Origin: Fluviicola sp. | Lineage (GTDB): Bacteria; Bacteroidota; Bacteroidia; Flavobacteriales_D; Crocinitomicaceae | Reading direction: 5' to 3' | Assembly: GCF_039596395.1 (NCBI RefSeq) | Contig: NZ_JBCNJT010000001.1 | Coordinates: forward strand, 620,001-684,000 | DNA length: 64,000 nt | Shown: positions 41,434-49,508 of the stretch, one piece after another | Numbering within the stretch: the stretch's first letter is position 1 | Layout: each line of letters starts with the position of its first letter | Made by a program: the position numbers and the translations under genes | Notes under the pieces: generated by a model | What the model was told of the DNA's origin: nothing | Databases searched by the model: none | The model's input: only the letters and a program-made list of their open reading frames with translations

Positions 41434-42465
41434 ATGACAAGCCTGTTAATCATTCTGTTTATCCTGAGTTTCCTGGCATTTTCAATAAGTGCTATTTGCG
41501 GAGGCGGAGCAGGATTGATGCTGATCCCGGTATTGGGACAGTTGCTTTCGGTTAGCCAGGTCCCGGCCGCATTGTCGATCGGGACTTTTTCCAGTTCTGC
41601 TTCCAGGCTCTTGGTGTTCCGGAAAAACATACGCTGGAGCATAGTCACTTACTTTGTCCCAGCAGCATTACCTGCTGTTTGGTTGGGAGCCTTGTTGCTG
41701 AAATACGTCAACCCGGCTTACCTGGAAATAGTTTTGGGAGTTTTTTTAGTAAGCAACCTGTTTTTTCTGGTCAGGAAACAGCAGACTTCAGGAAAGGAGC
41801 AAAAACCGACGGTTTTTAAACTCTTTTCAATCGGTTTTTTAGCCGGATTTTTATCCGGCTTAACCGGTGCGGTCGGGTTGCTATTCAACCGGTTTTATTT
41901 GCGCTACGGACTCACCAAAGAAGAAATTGTTGCTACGCGCGCTGCGAATGAAATTGTACTGCATTTGTTCAAAATCGTCTTGTACGGTTTATTCGGGTTA
42001 ATAAGCACCAAAGTGATTTTGATCGGTTTGGTTGTAGCGGTTTCGGCCATTCTTTCAAGTATTGCCATGAAATGGGTATTGCCGCGTTTAAGTGAGGTTT
42101 CATTCCGGAAGATCGGATACAGCGCCATGGTTTTATCGGGAGTGGTGATGCTATTGCAATCGGGGCAGGACCTGTTCTCTGAAAAGCAACCCGTGGCAGA
42201 CAAAAGTTTCATGGCTTATGATCAAAAATTAAGGATGCAGCAGTCAAACCTGGAGCTCGAATTTACCTACGATGAAGGATTTGAATTGGAAAAAGTCATT
42301 CCGTTTGACGAGTTATCCCCGCAACAACAGCAAATGGTAAAAAACCGTTTTCCCCATGCAGATAAAATAACGATCGAAGCGGTTTATGGCATTCACCGGA
42401 AGAAATCCTTCGAAGCCTATTGTTTCCAAAACAACCGGTTGGTCGATAAGATTGATTTTACCTAG
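41434..42465 (+). CDS. TauE/SafE-family permease with PepSY-like C-terminal tail
   Basis: 343 residues. Eight or so membrane helices form the sulfite/organosulfonate exporter-like core: ISAICGGGAGLMLIPVLG in the first repeat and GFLSGLTGAVGLLFNRF in the second. From about 255 on it carries an unusual soluble tail of about 90 residues with LSPQQQQMVKNRFPHADKIT followed by YEAYC-like strands. This matches one PepSY-like half-domain as in the adjacent lipoprotein. Typical TauE proteins stop near residue 250-265, so the tail is an added module. It lies 19 bases after the lipoprotein gene, probably in one transcript. Confidence 0.8.
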   Translation: MTSLLIILFILSFLAFSISAICGGGAGLMLIPVLGQLLSVSQVPAALSIGTFSSSASRLLVFRKNIRWSIVTYFVPAALPAVWLGALLLKYVNPAYLEIVLGVFLVSNLFFLVRKQQTSGKEQKPTVFKLFSIGFLAGFLSGLTGAVGLLFNRFYLRYGLTKEEIVATRAANEIVLHLFKIVLYGLFGLISTKVILIGLVVAVSAILSSIAMKWVLPRLSEVSFRKIGYSAMVLSGVVMLLQSGQDLFSEKQPVADKSFMAYDQKLRMQQSNLELEFTYDEGFELEKVIPFDELSPQQQQMVKNRFPHADKITIEAVYGIHRKKSFEAYCFQNNRLVDKIDFT

Positions 42466-42467
42466 TA

Positions 42468-42597
42468 AGTTCAAATAGTTCAAATAGTTCAAAGGTTCGA
42501 AGGATTCAATTAACTGTTTAAACTTTTTAAACCCGTTTGATCTTCTTGAACCTGGTGTAATTCCAGTTTTCTTCCTGATTTGACTGGTAGCTTTGTT
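42468..42597 (+). promoter_or_regulatory. Duplicated intergenic cassette B with promoter
   Basis: GTTCAAATA tandem units, TTTGATCTTC, TTGAACCTGG, TTCCTGATTTG and TAGCTTTG (42588-42595) occur in the same order as in cassette A at 40829, with scattered substitutions and small indels in the linkers. The ATG of the DUF2490 gene is 20 bases after the -7 box. Confidence 0.6.
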
Positions 42598-42615
42598 TCA
42601 AAGAATTCAATAAAT

Positions 42616-43389
42616 ATGATGAAACGATTGATTTTCCTGGTTTTTCTTTTAAATGGGTTGTTCTCATCCGGGCAGTTGACTCCTCCCGGATTGGGAAGTA
42701 ATTCCAGGCTGAATTTATGGTTTGCCATTGGTTTGGACCAAAAGCTGGATTCGGCAGGAAGGTTCTCATCGATGACCTATTTTGGCCTTGCAGGACAGAG
42801 TTCGGTTGCCAATAGCAATGTTTTTGAGCGTTTGGGAATCTTTGTGCTGAATGAAGAAGTGAAATTCAGGTTCAAACCGACCTGGAGCGTTTCATTAGCG
42901 GCAAGTTACCGTCATCAGAATGAATTCGAAAAGACCTACCCGTATTTAGCTGCCGAAGATCAATTCAAACAGGAGTTCCGGATCTATTCACGGATTACCA
43001 AAAGCTGGAAGAAAAAATGGATTCCCTCCATCGCATTCAGGCAGGAATACCGCAAATTTGTGGACCCCGAATTCCGCGACTGGAAAATATCTGCTGCTTT
43101 CCGTTCCCGGTTAAAATTCCAGAGCGAGATTCCTTTAACAGCTTCCAAACGCCTGCAGGCAATTATCGGTTGTGAATTTCTATTCTCAACAGATTTCCAG
43201 GAAGCGACCCAAAAATGGCAGCATTTCCAGTACGGGGAAACACGTTTATCGGCAGTCCTTGCTTATCAAACAAAAAACCGGAAAATCAGTTACGGGTTGG
43301 GTTACATGAATGACCTGTTGCATGTTCCGGCAGGGGACAAGTCGGTGCATTATATTTCTGTCAGTGTAATCTTCAAAAACATTTTTTGA
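42616..43389 (+). CDS. DUF2490 outer-membrane barrel protein
   Basis: 257 residues from the ATG at 42616 (42619 also possible), signal peptide ending SSGQ. The mature part alternates in the way of a beta barrel, with aromatic girdles (LNLWFAIGLDQKL, WSVSLAASYRHQNEFEK, WIPSIAFRQEYRKFV, YGLGYMNDLLHV) and ends in Phe (KNIF), as expected for BamA insertion. DUF2490 proteins are outer-membrane proteins of unknown role. Shared cassette upstream links its expression to that of the PepSY-like lipoprotein. Confidence 0.78.
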   Translation: MMKRLIFLVFLLNGLFSSGQLTPPGLGSNSRLNLWFAIGLDQKLDSAGRFSSMTYFGLAGQSSVANSNVFERLGIFVLNEEVKFRFKPTWSVSLAASYRHQNEFEKTYPYLAAEDQFKQEFRIYSRITKSWKKKWIPSIAFRQEYRKFVDPEFRDWKISAAFRSRLKFQSEIPLTASKRLQAIIGCEFLFSTDFQEATQKWQHFQYGETRLSAVLAYQTKNRKISYGLGYMNDLLHVPAGDKSVHYISVSVIFKNIF

Positions 43390-43399
43390 GGTCATTTCG

Positions 43400-43433
43400 T
43401 AAGTGGGCACGCGATTAATCGCGTGCCCACTTA
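43400..43433. repeat. Palindromic intergenic element, copy 3 (perfect)
   Basis: A perfect 34-base palindrome: TAAGTGGGCACGCGATT and its reverse complement. It starts 11 bases after the DUF2490 stop codon and may terminate that transcript. Confidence 0.8.
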
Positions 43434-43448
43434 TTTGTGTCAGTTTTC

Positions 43449-43490
43449 CTGTCACCTTGTCGGTTTCTGTGCTGTGGCAAGGTAGTTGAC
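43449..43490 (+). promoter_or_regulatory. Sigma-54-like promoter and operator before grpE
   Basis: CTGTCA-CCT-TGTCGG (43449-43463) is an inverted-repeat-like site, followed 11 bases later by TGGCAAGGTAGTTGAC (43475-43490). The latter resembles the -24/-12 consensus TGGCAC-N5-TTGC with two deviations (AA for AC, GA for GC). I recall similar arrangements upstream of heat-shock genes of other Bacteroidota. Confidence 0.45.
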
Positions 43491-43516
43491 AAACAAGAAT
43501 CAAAAAATTGACAATA

Positions 43517-44086
43517 ATGGCAGAAGAAGCAGTTCAAAACGAAGAGTTTAACCAAAATGCTGATGAGCAGAATACCGAAAATCAGGATGAAACGGTGAAC
43601 GAGCAGGTTGAAAACGCTGACAATTCGTCAGTAAATGCAGGTGCATCTTCGTCTGAAGACCAGATTGCGGCATTGAATGACAAATATTTGCGGTTGTATT
43701 CGGAGTTTGATAATTACCGCAAACGCACCAATAAAGAGAAAATCGAATTGATTTCTACGGCGAGCGCAGGAGTGTTGAAAGACATGTTGTCTGTCATGGA
43801 CGATTTTGAGCGCGCAATCGCAAACAATGAAAATTCGGAAGATATCACAGCAGTGAAAGACGGTTTCAAACTGATCCACCACAAATTGAAAAACTTACTG
43901 GAAGGAAAAGGATTGAAGCAAATGGAGGCGAAGCATCAGCCTTTTGATTCTGATTTGCACGAAGCAATTGCCAATGTTCCTGCACCATCGGAAGATTTGA
44001 AGGGAAAGATCATTGATGACGTCGAAAAAGGGTATTACCTGAATGATAAAGTCATTCGTTTCGCGAAAGTAGTTGTAGGACAATAA
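43517..44086 (+). CDS. grpE: Nucleotide exchange factor GrpE
   Basis: 189 residues from the ATG at 43517. The N-terminal 50 residues are acidic and disordered (AEEAVQNEEFNQNADEQ). A long helix (IAALNDKYLRLYSEFDNYRK) and the beta-wing domain with DMLSVMDDFERAI, EGKGLKQMEAKHQPFD and KVIRFAKVVVG complete the family. It promotes ADP release from DnaK. It lies 27 bases before dnaJ, as usual in heat-shock operons of this phylum. Confidence 0.95.
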   Translation: MAEEAVQNEEFNQNADEQNTENQDETVNEQVENADNSSVNAGASSSEDQIAALNDKYLRLYSEFDNYRKRTNKEKIELISTASAGVLKDMLSVMDDFERAIANNENSEDITAVKDGFKLIHHKLKNLLEGKGLKQMEAKHQPFDSDLHEAIANVPAPSEDLKGKIIDDVEKGYYLNDKVIRFAKVVVGQ

Positions 44087-44113
44087 GAATTGATTCACGA
44101 GAAGTGATTAACT

Positions 44114-45226
44114 ATGGATAAAAGAGATTATTACGAAGTTCTTGGCATTTCAAAAGGTGCGTCGGAAGCTGAAATCAAGAAAGCTTACCGCAAAATGGCA
44201 TTGAAATATCACCCGGATAAAAACCCGGGGGATTCCGAGGCGGAGGATAAATTTAAAGAAGCTGCAGAAGCGTACGAAGTGCTTTCGGACGCGAATAAAA
44301 AAGCGCGCTACGATCAGTATGGCCACGCAGGTTTGGGTGGAAATGGCGGATTCGGTGGCGGAATGAACATGGACGATATTTTCTCCCAATTCGGGGATAT
44401 TTTCGGAGGTGCTTTTGGCGGCGGAAGTTTCGGAGGTGCAAGAGGAGGTGGACAGCGTGTAGTGCGTGGTACCAACCTGCGTGTTAAAATGAAACTCACA
44501 CTGGAAGAAATTGCGGAAGGTGTTACCAAGAAAATCAAAGTCAATAAGCTGGTAAATGCGGAAGGCGTCACGTACAAAACGTGTGCTACCTGTAACGGAA
44601 CCGGACGCATCACGCGTGTTGCCCAAACTTTTTTGGGAGCGATGCAAACGCAATCGACCTGTAATACCTGTCAGGGTGCAGGGAAAATGATCGATCAAAA
44701 ACCGGCTGATGCTGATAACCAGGGATTGAAACGCCAGGAAGAAGTCATCGAGATTGAAATTCCTGCTGGTGTTGAAGAAGGTATGCAATTGAGTGTTTCC
44801 GGAAAAGGAAATGCAGGGCCATTCAACGGAATCCCGGGAGATTTGATCGTAGTGATCGAAGAGCAGGCACACGAAGAATTGCGCAGAGACGGAGAACATT
44901 TGCACTATGAAGCATTTGTGAATTTTGTAGATGCGGTTCTGGGTGAAACCATTGAAGTTCCTACTGTAACAGGTAAAGCGAAAATCAAGGTGGAACCGGG
45001 AACACAAAGCGGCAAAATGCTTCGACTGAAAGGAAAAGGATTGCCGGTGCTTCAAGGCTACGGACACGGAGATTTGTTTGTGCATATCAATGTGTGGACA
45101 CCGAAAAAGGTTAGCAAGGAAGAAAAAGAAATCCTGGAAAAACTGAAAGCAAGTGAAAACTTCAAACCGAATCCCGGACAAAATGAAAAAGGATTCTTTC
45201 AACGTATGAAAGACATGTTCCAGTAA
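44114..45226 (+). CDS. dnaJ: Chaperone DnaJ with a single zinc centre
   Basis: 370 residues. J domain (1-70) with HPD (33-35), Gly/Phe-rich linker (about 76-115, [22 protein letters not shown]), then a cysteine region with only two CxxCxGxG motifs (CATCNGTG and CNTCQGAG) rather than four, so one zinc centre. The C-terminal substrate-binding domains follow ([44 protein letters not shown]). It stimulates DnaK ATPase and holds substrates. The motif count is typical of Flavobacteriales as far as I recall. Cotranscribed with grpE. Confidence 0.95.
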   Translation: MDKRDYYEVLGISKGASEAEIKKAYRKMALKYHPDKNPGDSEAEDKFKEAAEAYEVLSDANKKARYDQYGHAGLGGNGGFGGGMNMDDIFSQFGDIFGGAFGGGSFGGARGGGQRVVRGTNLRVKMKLTLEEIAEGVTKKIKVNKLVNAEGVTYKTCATCNGTGRITRVAQTFLGAMQTQSTCNTCQGAGKMIDQKPADADNQGLKRQEEVIEIEIPAGVEEGMQLSVSGKGNAGPFNGIPGDLIVVIEEQAHEELRRDGEHLHYEAFVNFVDAVLGETIEVPTVTGKAKIKVEPGTQSGKMLRLKGKGLPVLQGYGHGDLFVHINVWTPKKVSKEEKEILEKLKASENFKPNPGQNEKGFFQRMKDMFQ

Positions 45227-45245
45227 AGGAAATAACATCATTCAC

Positions 45246-45281
45246 AGCAGGGGCGTCCCGGATATCCGGGACGCCCCTGCT
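45246..45281. repeat. Palindromic intergenic element, copy 4 (perfect)
   Basis: A perfect 36-base palindrome with arms AGCAGGGGCGTCCCGGAT, followed by TTTTT. It starts 19 bases after the dnaJ stop and can serve as its terminator. Confidence 0.8.
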
Positions 45282-45390
45282 TTTTAATACAATCCCCTGC
45301 ATCCAGGACTGGAAATTTGACAGTAAAAAGAATTTATCGACAATCGGTTTGAAACAGTTCAGGAAGCATTCTTTTCATTAGCTTTATCGT

Positions 45391-46302
45391 ATGAGAAGAT
45401 TTACGAGTCCACTCGAGCCCACTATTGGCATCAGGCACTATTTACTGGGTCTTTTGGCGATTTTGATCGGTGTTTACTTTATCGGAGGTTCTTTGATGAG
45501 CATTTTCATCTCTGCCAAATTACCGGCCGGTGAATCGTTGACCGCATTTTCAAGTCCCCAGGATTTATTCTCTAAAAACGAATTTTTTGCCCTGAACATG
45601 ATTCCCTTTGTGTTCGGGTTCTTGGCAATTGTATTTTGTTCGAGATTGATCTTCAAGCGCTCATTCCGGACTTTTTTAACGGCGCGTCCCCGTTTTGATT
45701 TTACCCGTTTTTTCTTTGCATTTGGTTTGTGGTCTACTTTAATGATGGTTTCTTTCTTTATGACCTTCATAGATTACAACCACTTGATCCATTGGAATTT
45801 TCAGCCGGAAAACTTTTTCTATCTGCTGATCCTGGCGCTGGTCCTTGTTCCGGTCCAAACGGGGTTTGAGGAAATCCTTTTCAGGGGATTCCTGCTGCAA
45901 TTCTTTGGAAAAATCACCCAAAAGGGAATTTACCTCATTCTGATCAACGGAGTCCTGTTCGGGGCTTTACACCTGATGAACCCGGAGATTGATAAACTGG
46001 GAGCTTTTGCTGTCGGATATTACATGATGTCGGGTATATTTACATCTTTCATCGCCATTATGGATGACGGACTGGAGCTTTCCTGGGGATTCCACCTGGC
46101 GAATAACCTGTTCGGAATTATCATTGTGACCAACAATTGGCAGGTCATCCAAACGGATGCGCTGTTTATGGATGTGTCCGAACCGGTATTGGGTTGGGAC
46201 ATGTATGTAACCATGTTCCTGTTTTATCCGTTAATGATTCTTGTTTTTTGGTTGGTCTACCGATGGAAAAACTGGAATAAAGTACTTTTACAGCGTAAAT
46301 AA
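45391..46302 (+). CDS. CPBP-family intramembrane metalloprotease
   Basis: 303 residues with about eight membrane helices. The active site is EEILFR (E160, E161, R165), with the downstream His in GALHLMNPE and the second His/Asn in FHLANNLFG. These are the conserved ABI/CAAX motifs. The family cleaves membrane proteins or peptides, including bacteriocin-like peptides and CAAX substrates; the target here is unknown. It is followed 16 bases later by an ABC exporter ATPase gene and may be part of that transcript. Its own -7 box is imperfect (TAGCTTTA). Confidence 0.85.
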   Translation: MRRFTSPLEPTIGIRHYLLGLLAILIGVYFIGGSLMSIFISAKLPAGESLTAFSSPQDLFSKNEFFALNMIPFVFGFLAIVFCSRLIFKRSFRTFLTARPRFDFTRFFFAFGLWSTLMMVSFFMTFIDYNHLIHWNFQPENFFYLLILALVLVPVQTGFEEILFRGFLLQFFGKITQKGIYLILINGVLFGALHLMNPEIDKLGAFAVGYYMMSGIFTSFIAIMDDGLELSWGFHLANNLFGIIIVTNNWQVIQTDALFMDVSEPVLGWDMYVTMFLFYPLMILVFWLVYRWKNWNKVLLQRK

Positions 46303-46318
46303 ATCATTTTTTGATTAC

Positions 46319-47242
46319 ATGTTAGAGATTCACGAGCTTACAAAACGCTATCAGCGAAAAGCAGCTATCGACCAGGTGTCATTCAGTCTTCGGAAAGGAG
46401 AAATCTTCGGATTACTGGGACCTAACGGGGCAGGGAAAACGACACTTATCCGGATAATCAACAAAATTATTGAGCCGGATTCCGGCACGATCCGTTTTAA
46501 CGGTGATCTGCTTCAGCAAAAGCATTTGGCACATATTGGCTATTTACCCGAGGAAAGAGGGCTGTACAAGCAGATGACAGTGGAAGCACATGCGCATTTC
46601 CTGGGAGCATTGCGCGGAATGAGCAAGAGTGAGATCAATACTTCCCTCGATTACTGGCTGAAGAAATTCAACTGTGCTGATTGGCGGAAAAGACGCATCC
46701 AGGAGCTTTCCAAAGGAATGGCTCAAAAGGTACAATTTATCTATGCGATCCTGCATGAACCGGACTTATTGATTCTGGACGAACCGTTTTCAGGATTCGA
46801 CCCTGTAAATGTAGAACTGATCAAAGCAGAAATGCAGGAAATGAAACTGAAGGGAAAGACCATCCTGATTTCGACCCACAACATGCGCAGCGTAGAAGAA
46901 ATTTGTGACCGCGTGGTGTTGATCCATCAGTCCAAAAAAGTACTGGAAGGACGCGTAAGTGAAATCCAGGACCAGCAGAAAACAGGAGAATATGCCGTGA
47001 AGTTCCGGGGAAATATGATTGCTTTCGTGAATGCCTTATGGATCGGTTTTGAACTGATCGATAAAGAAATATTGGGAGATGATCGGTTCATTGCCCGCGT
47101 AAAAATGCGAGGCGATAACTCTTTCGAGGATTTGCTGAAAACACTGATGGGCCAGGTGAAAATTGAGGCTGCATGGGAAGTTTTACCAAGTATGAATGAA
47201 GTATTTATTTCAACTGTAACAACCGATAACGATGAGAAATAG
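46319..47242 (+). CDS. ABC transporter ATP-binding protein (exporter)
   Basis: 307 residues from the ATG at 46319 (MLEIHELTKRYQRK). Walker A GPNGAGKTT, Q-loop, signature region LSKGMAQK and Walker B LLILDEP are all present. The C-terminal ~85 residues form the accessory domain often seen in DUF4162-type ABC-2 exporters (VKFRGNMIAFVNALW...DLLKTLMGQVKIEAAW). The product overlaps the permease gene by 11 bases (ATGAGAAATAG). Likely energises an NatA/NatB-like or drug/lipid exporter. Confidence 0.92.
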   Translation: MLEIHELTKRYQRKAAIDQVSFSLRKGEIFGLLGPNGAGKTTLIRIINKIIEPDSGTIRFNGDLLQQKHLAHIGYLPEERGLYKQMTVEAHAHFLGALRGMSKSEINTSLDYWLKKFNCADWRKRRIQELSKGMAQKVQFIYAILHEPDLLILDEPFSGFDPVNVELIKAEMQEMKLKGKTILISTHNMRSVEEICDRVVLIHQSKKVLEGRVSEIQDQQKTGEYAVKFRGNMIAFVNALWIGFELIDKEILGDDRFIARVKMRGDNSFEDLLKTLMGQVKIEAAWEVLPSMNEVFISTVTTDNDEK

Positions 47243-48521
47243 TTGGATTATTGCCATGCGCGAACTGAGAGAACGATTGGGTAGCCGTTCCTTTATACTG
47301 ATGGCCATTCTGGGCCCGCTGGTAGTACTTACATTTACCTACCTGATTTTTCAATTCGGGGGAAAAGAACAGCAAAAATGGCATGTACTGATCGTTGATC
47401 CTGCCAATATCATGGAACACAAAATCATGGCTGCCGAAGATCCGAATATTCAGTATTCCTTTGCGACGAATTATATCGAGATCGAACATTTTGCCAAAGA
47501 AAAGCGTTTCGAGGATTTCGATGCGATGGTGGAAGTAAACGAAAAAGTCTTGTCGAATAAGTCATGCTTTTTGTTTTACCGGGAAAAACCGTCTTTTACG
47601 ATGTCGGTGAATATCCGCTACCAGGTGGAAAGAAGATTGGAGGAAGTGCTGGCAAAACAGTTCACCAAGTTGTCGGTAGCCGATTTCCGGAAGATCAAAC
47701 AACCCTTGAATTTTGCATTCCGGAATGTATATGATCCGAATGATGTGAAAAGCGATATGGCCGGATGGGTCGGATTGTTCTTCGGAGCGGTCATTTTTGT
47801 GTTTATTTTCCTGTTCGGGATGACGATTTTGCGTTCTGTTTCCCGGGAGAAAACGAACCGGGTGGTAGAGATCTTACTTGCCACTGTGAAACCAAGATCT
47901 CTCATGCTGGGAAAGATCCTGGGAATAGGAATCAGTGCTTTTTTACAGGTGTTTTTGTGGTGTTTGATCATCGGATTGGGCTTGTATTTTATGCGGGAAA
48001 CCATATTTGTAGACATGTATGATGCATCGAACCAGGTAGCCGGGCAAGTCAGCGATTACAATCAGTTTGTAGAATTGGTGTTCGACCGCGTTCAATTCGG
48101 CGTGATGTTATTCTATTTTTCCCTGTTCTTTGCCTGCGGATATTTGTTCTATGGAGCTTTCTTCGCGGCATTGGGAGCAGTTTCAGGTTCGGAATCAGAC
48201 GGACAGCAGTTCCTGATCCCTTTGATCCTGATTTTGTGTTTCGCTTTGTATGCCGGATATTTTGCGCTGGAAAACCCGGATAGCCCGTGGACTACTTTTT
48301 TGATGTACTTCCCGTTCACCTCACCGGTGGTAGCCATGGTGAAATTAGCCATGGGATTTGCAGAAGGGGATGCGTACCAATTATTTGTTTCATTATTTTT
48401 ACTCCTGGTAAGCTCCATTGGTGTCATAGCAATTGCAGCACGATTATTCAAGAATGGCTTGCTTCAATTTGGACATACGCTACGATTTAAAAATATTATT
48501 CTTTGGTTGAAAGTCAAATAA
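47232..48521 (+). CDS. ABC-2 type permease (NatB-like)
   Basis: 429 residues. One membrane helix near the N-terminus (SFILMAILGPLVVLTFTYLI), a periplasmic domain of about 150 residues, then five more helices (GWVGLFFGAVIFVFIFLFGM, ISAFLQVFLWCLIIGLGLY, the FACGYLFYGAFFAALGAV region and others). The segment REKTNRVVEILLATVKPRSL is the conserved cytoplasmic loop of this family. It pairs with the ATPase just upstream. Substrate unknown; sodium, drug or lipid export are family precedents. Confidence 0.88.
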   Translation: MRNSWIIAMRELRERLGSRSFILMAILGPLVVLTFTYLIFQFGGKEQQKWHVLIVDPANIMEHKIMAAEDPNIQYSFATNYIEIEHFAKEKRFEDFDAMVEVNEKVLSNKSCFLFYREKPSFTMSVNIRYQVERRLEEVLAKQFTKLSVADFRKIKQPLNFAFRNVYDPNDVKSDMAGWVGLFFGAVIFVFIFLFGMTILRSVSREKTNRVVEILLATVKPRSLMLGKILGIGISAFLQVFLWCLIIGLGLYFMRETIFVDMYDASNQVAGQVSDYNQFVELVFDRVQFGVMLFYFSLFFACGYLFYGAFFAALGAVSGSESDGQQFLIPLILILCFALYAGYFALENPDSPWTTFLMYFPFTSPVVAMVKLAMGFAEGDAYQLFVSLFLLLVSSIGVIAIAARLFKNGLLQFGHTLRFKNIILWLKVK

Positions 48522-48522
48522 C

Positions 48523-49416
48523 ATGCGTGTAGCGGTCATTGATCTGGGTACGAATACATTTAATTTACTGATTGCGGATGTGCATTCCGCAGGATTTGAT
48601 ATTGTCCATAGCTCCAAAGAAGGAGTTGCGCTCGGAATGGGAGGGATCAATGAAGGATTGATTTCACCCGAAGCAATGGAGAGGGCTGCCCGTGCATTTG
48701 AAAAATTCAAGGGAATTTGTGACCAGTTCCAGGTGGAAACAGTTACCGGAATCGGTACTTCGGCGGTCCGTGATGCCAGCAATAAAGATGAGTTCATTCG
48801 CGAAATCACAAAAGGCTTTGATGTGAACATTGAAATTGTGGACGGACTGGAAGAAGCAAAACTGATTTATCAGGGAGTGAGTTGGTCCTATCAATTTGAT
48901 AAAAGTTCGTTGATCATGGATATCGGTGGCGGAAGTACGGAGTTTATCCGCATTGAAAAAGAGAAAGAATTGGAATTTATCAGTGCCAATATCGGGGTTT
49001 CAAGAGCTGTTCAGCTTTTCCCGTTGGAAGATCCGTTGAGCCGGGAAAACCGCCAGGAATTGATCAGCTGGTTTGAAGCCAATTCCAAAGAACTCAAAAG
49101 TTTTGATCCGTGTGAAGTGCTGGTCGGTGCTTCCGGAAGCTTCGAGACCTTTTATGAAATGGTTTATGAGCAGGAATTCCCGAAATCGCTGGTAAACATT
49201 CGTATTTCCAGGGGAGAATTGATGGACACACTGGATTGGATCATTAGCTCAACATCCGAGGAACGGGAAAACCATCCTTTTATCATCCCGATCCGCAGAA
49301 GAATGGCTCCTGTTGCGGCATTAAAAACGAAATGGATCATTGAGAAGTTCGGAATCAAAGAAGTGGTGATCTCACCATATTCGCTGAAAGAAGGAGTTCT
49401 CCGCAGATATTTTTGA
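48523..49416 (+). CDS. Ppx/GppA-family phosphatase
   Basis: 297 residues, shorter than exopolyphosphatases (about 500), so a single ASKHA-fold unit. Motifs are IDLGTNTFNLLIADV (phosphate 1), GIGTSAVRDASN, and MDIGGGSTEFIRIE (phosphate 2). It may hydrolyse pppGpp, polyphosphate or other phosphoanhydrides. Begins one base after the permease stop, so it ends the exporter transcript. Confidence 0.88.
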   Translation: MRVAVIDLGTNTFNLLIADVHSAGFDIVHSSKEGVALGMGGINEGLISPEAMERAARAFEKFKGICDQFQVETVTGIGTSAVRDASNKDEFIREITKGFDVNIEIVDGLEEAKLIYQGVSWSYQFDKSSLIMDIGGGSTEFIRIEKEKELEFISANIGVSRAVQLFPLEDPLSRENRQELISWFEANSKELKSFDPCEVLVGASGSFETFYEMVYEQEFPKSLVNIRISRGELMDTLDWIISSTSEERENHPFIIPIRRRMAPVAALKTKWIIEKFGIKEVVISPYSLKEGVLRRYF

Positions 49417-49508
49417 TGATTACGAATTCATATCGCATCCGCGTAATTCGCAATTGAACATTCATAATTATTAATTAATTGGTTATTTTCGTTCACCAAT
49501 AAAAACAG

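Noticed and set aside
44150-45241. 363-codon open frame on the minus strand opposite dnaJ
   Set aside because: It is antisense to a clear dnaJ, is Phe/His-rich with no family motif, and has no promoter; a mirror of dnaJ codon bias.
49420-49500. AT-rich AATTATTAATTAATT stretch (also at 13055 and 38765) as a replication origin
   Set aside because: No DnaA-box cluster or dnaA gene is present; these look like ordinary AT-rich intergenic repeats.
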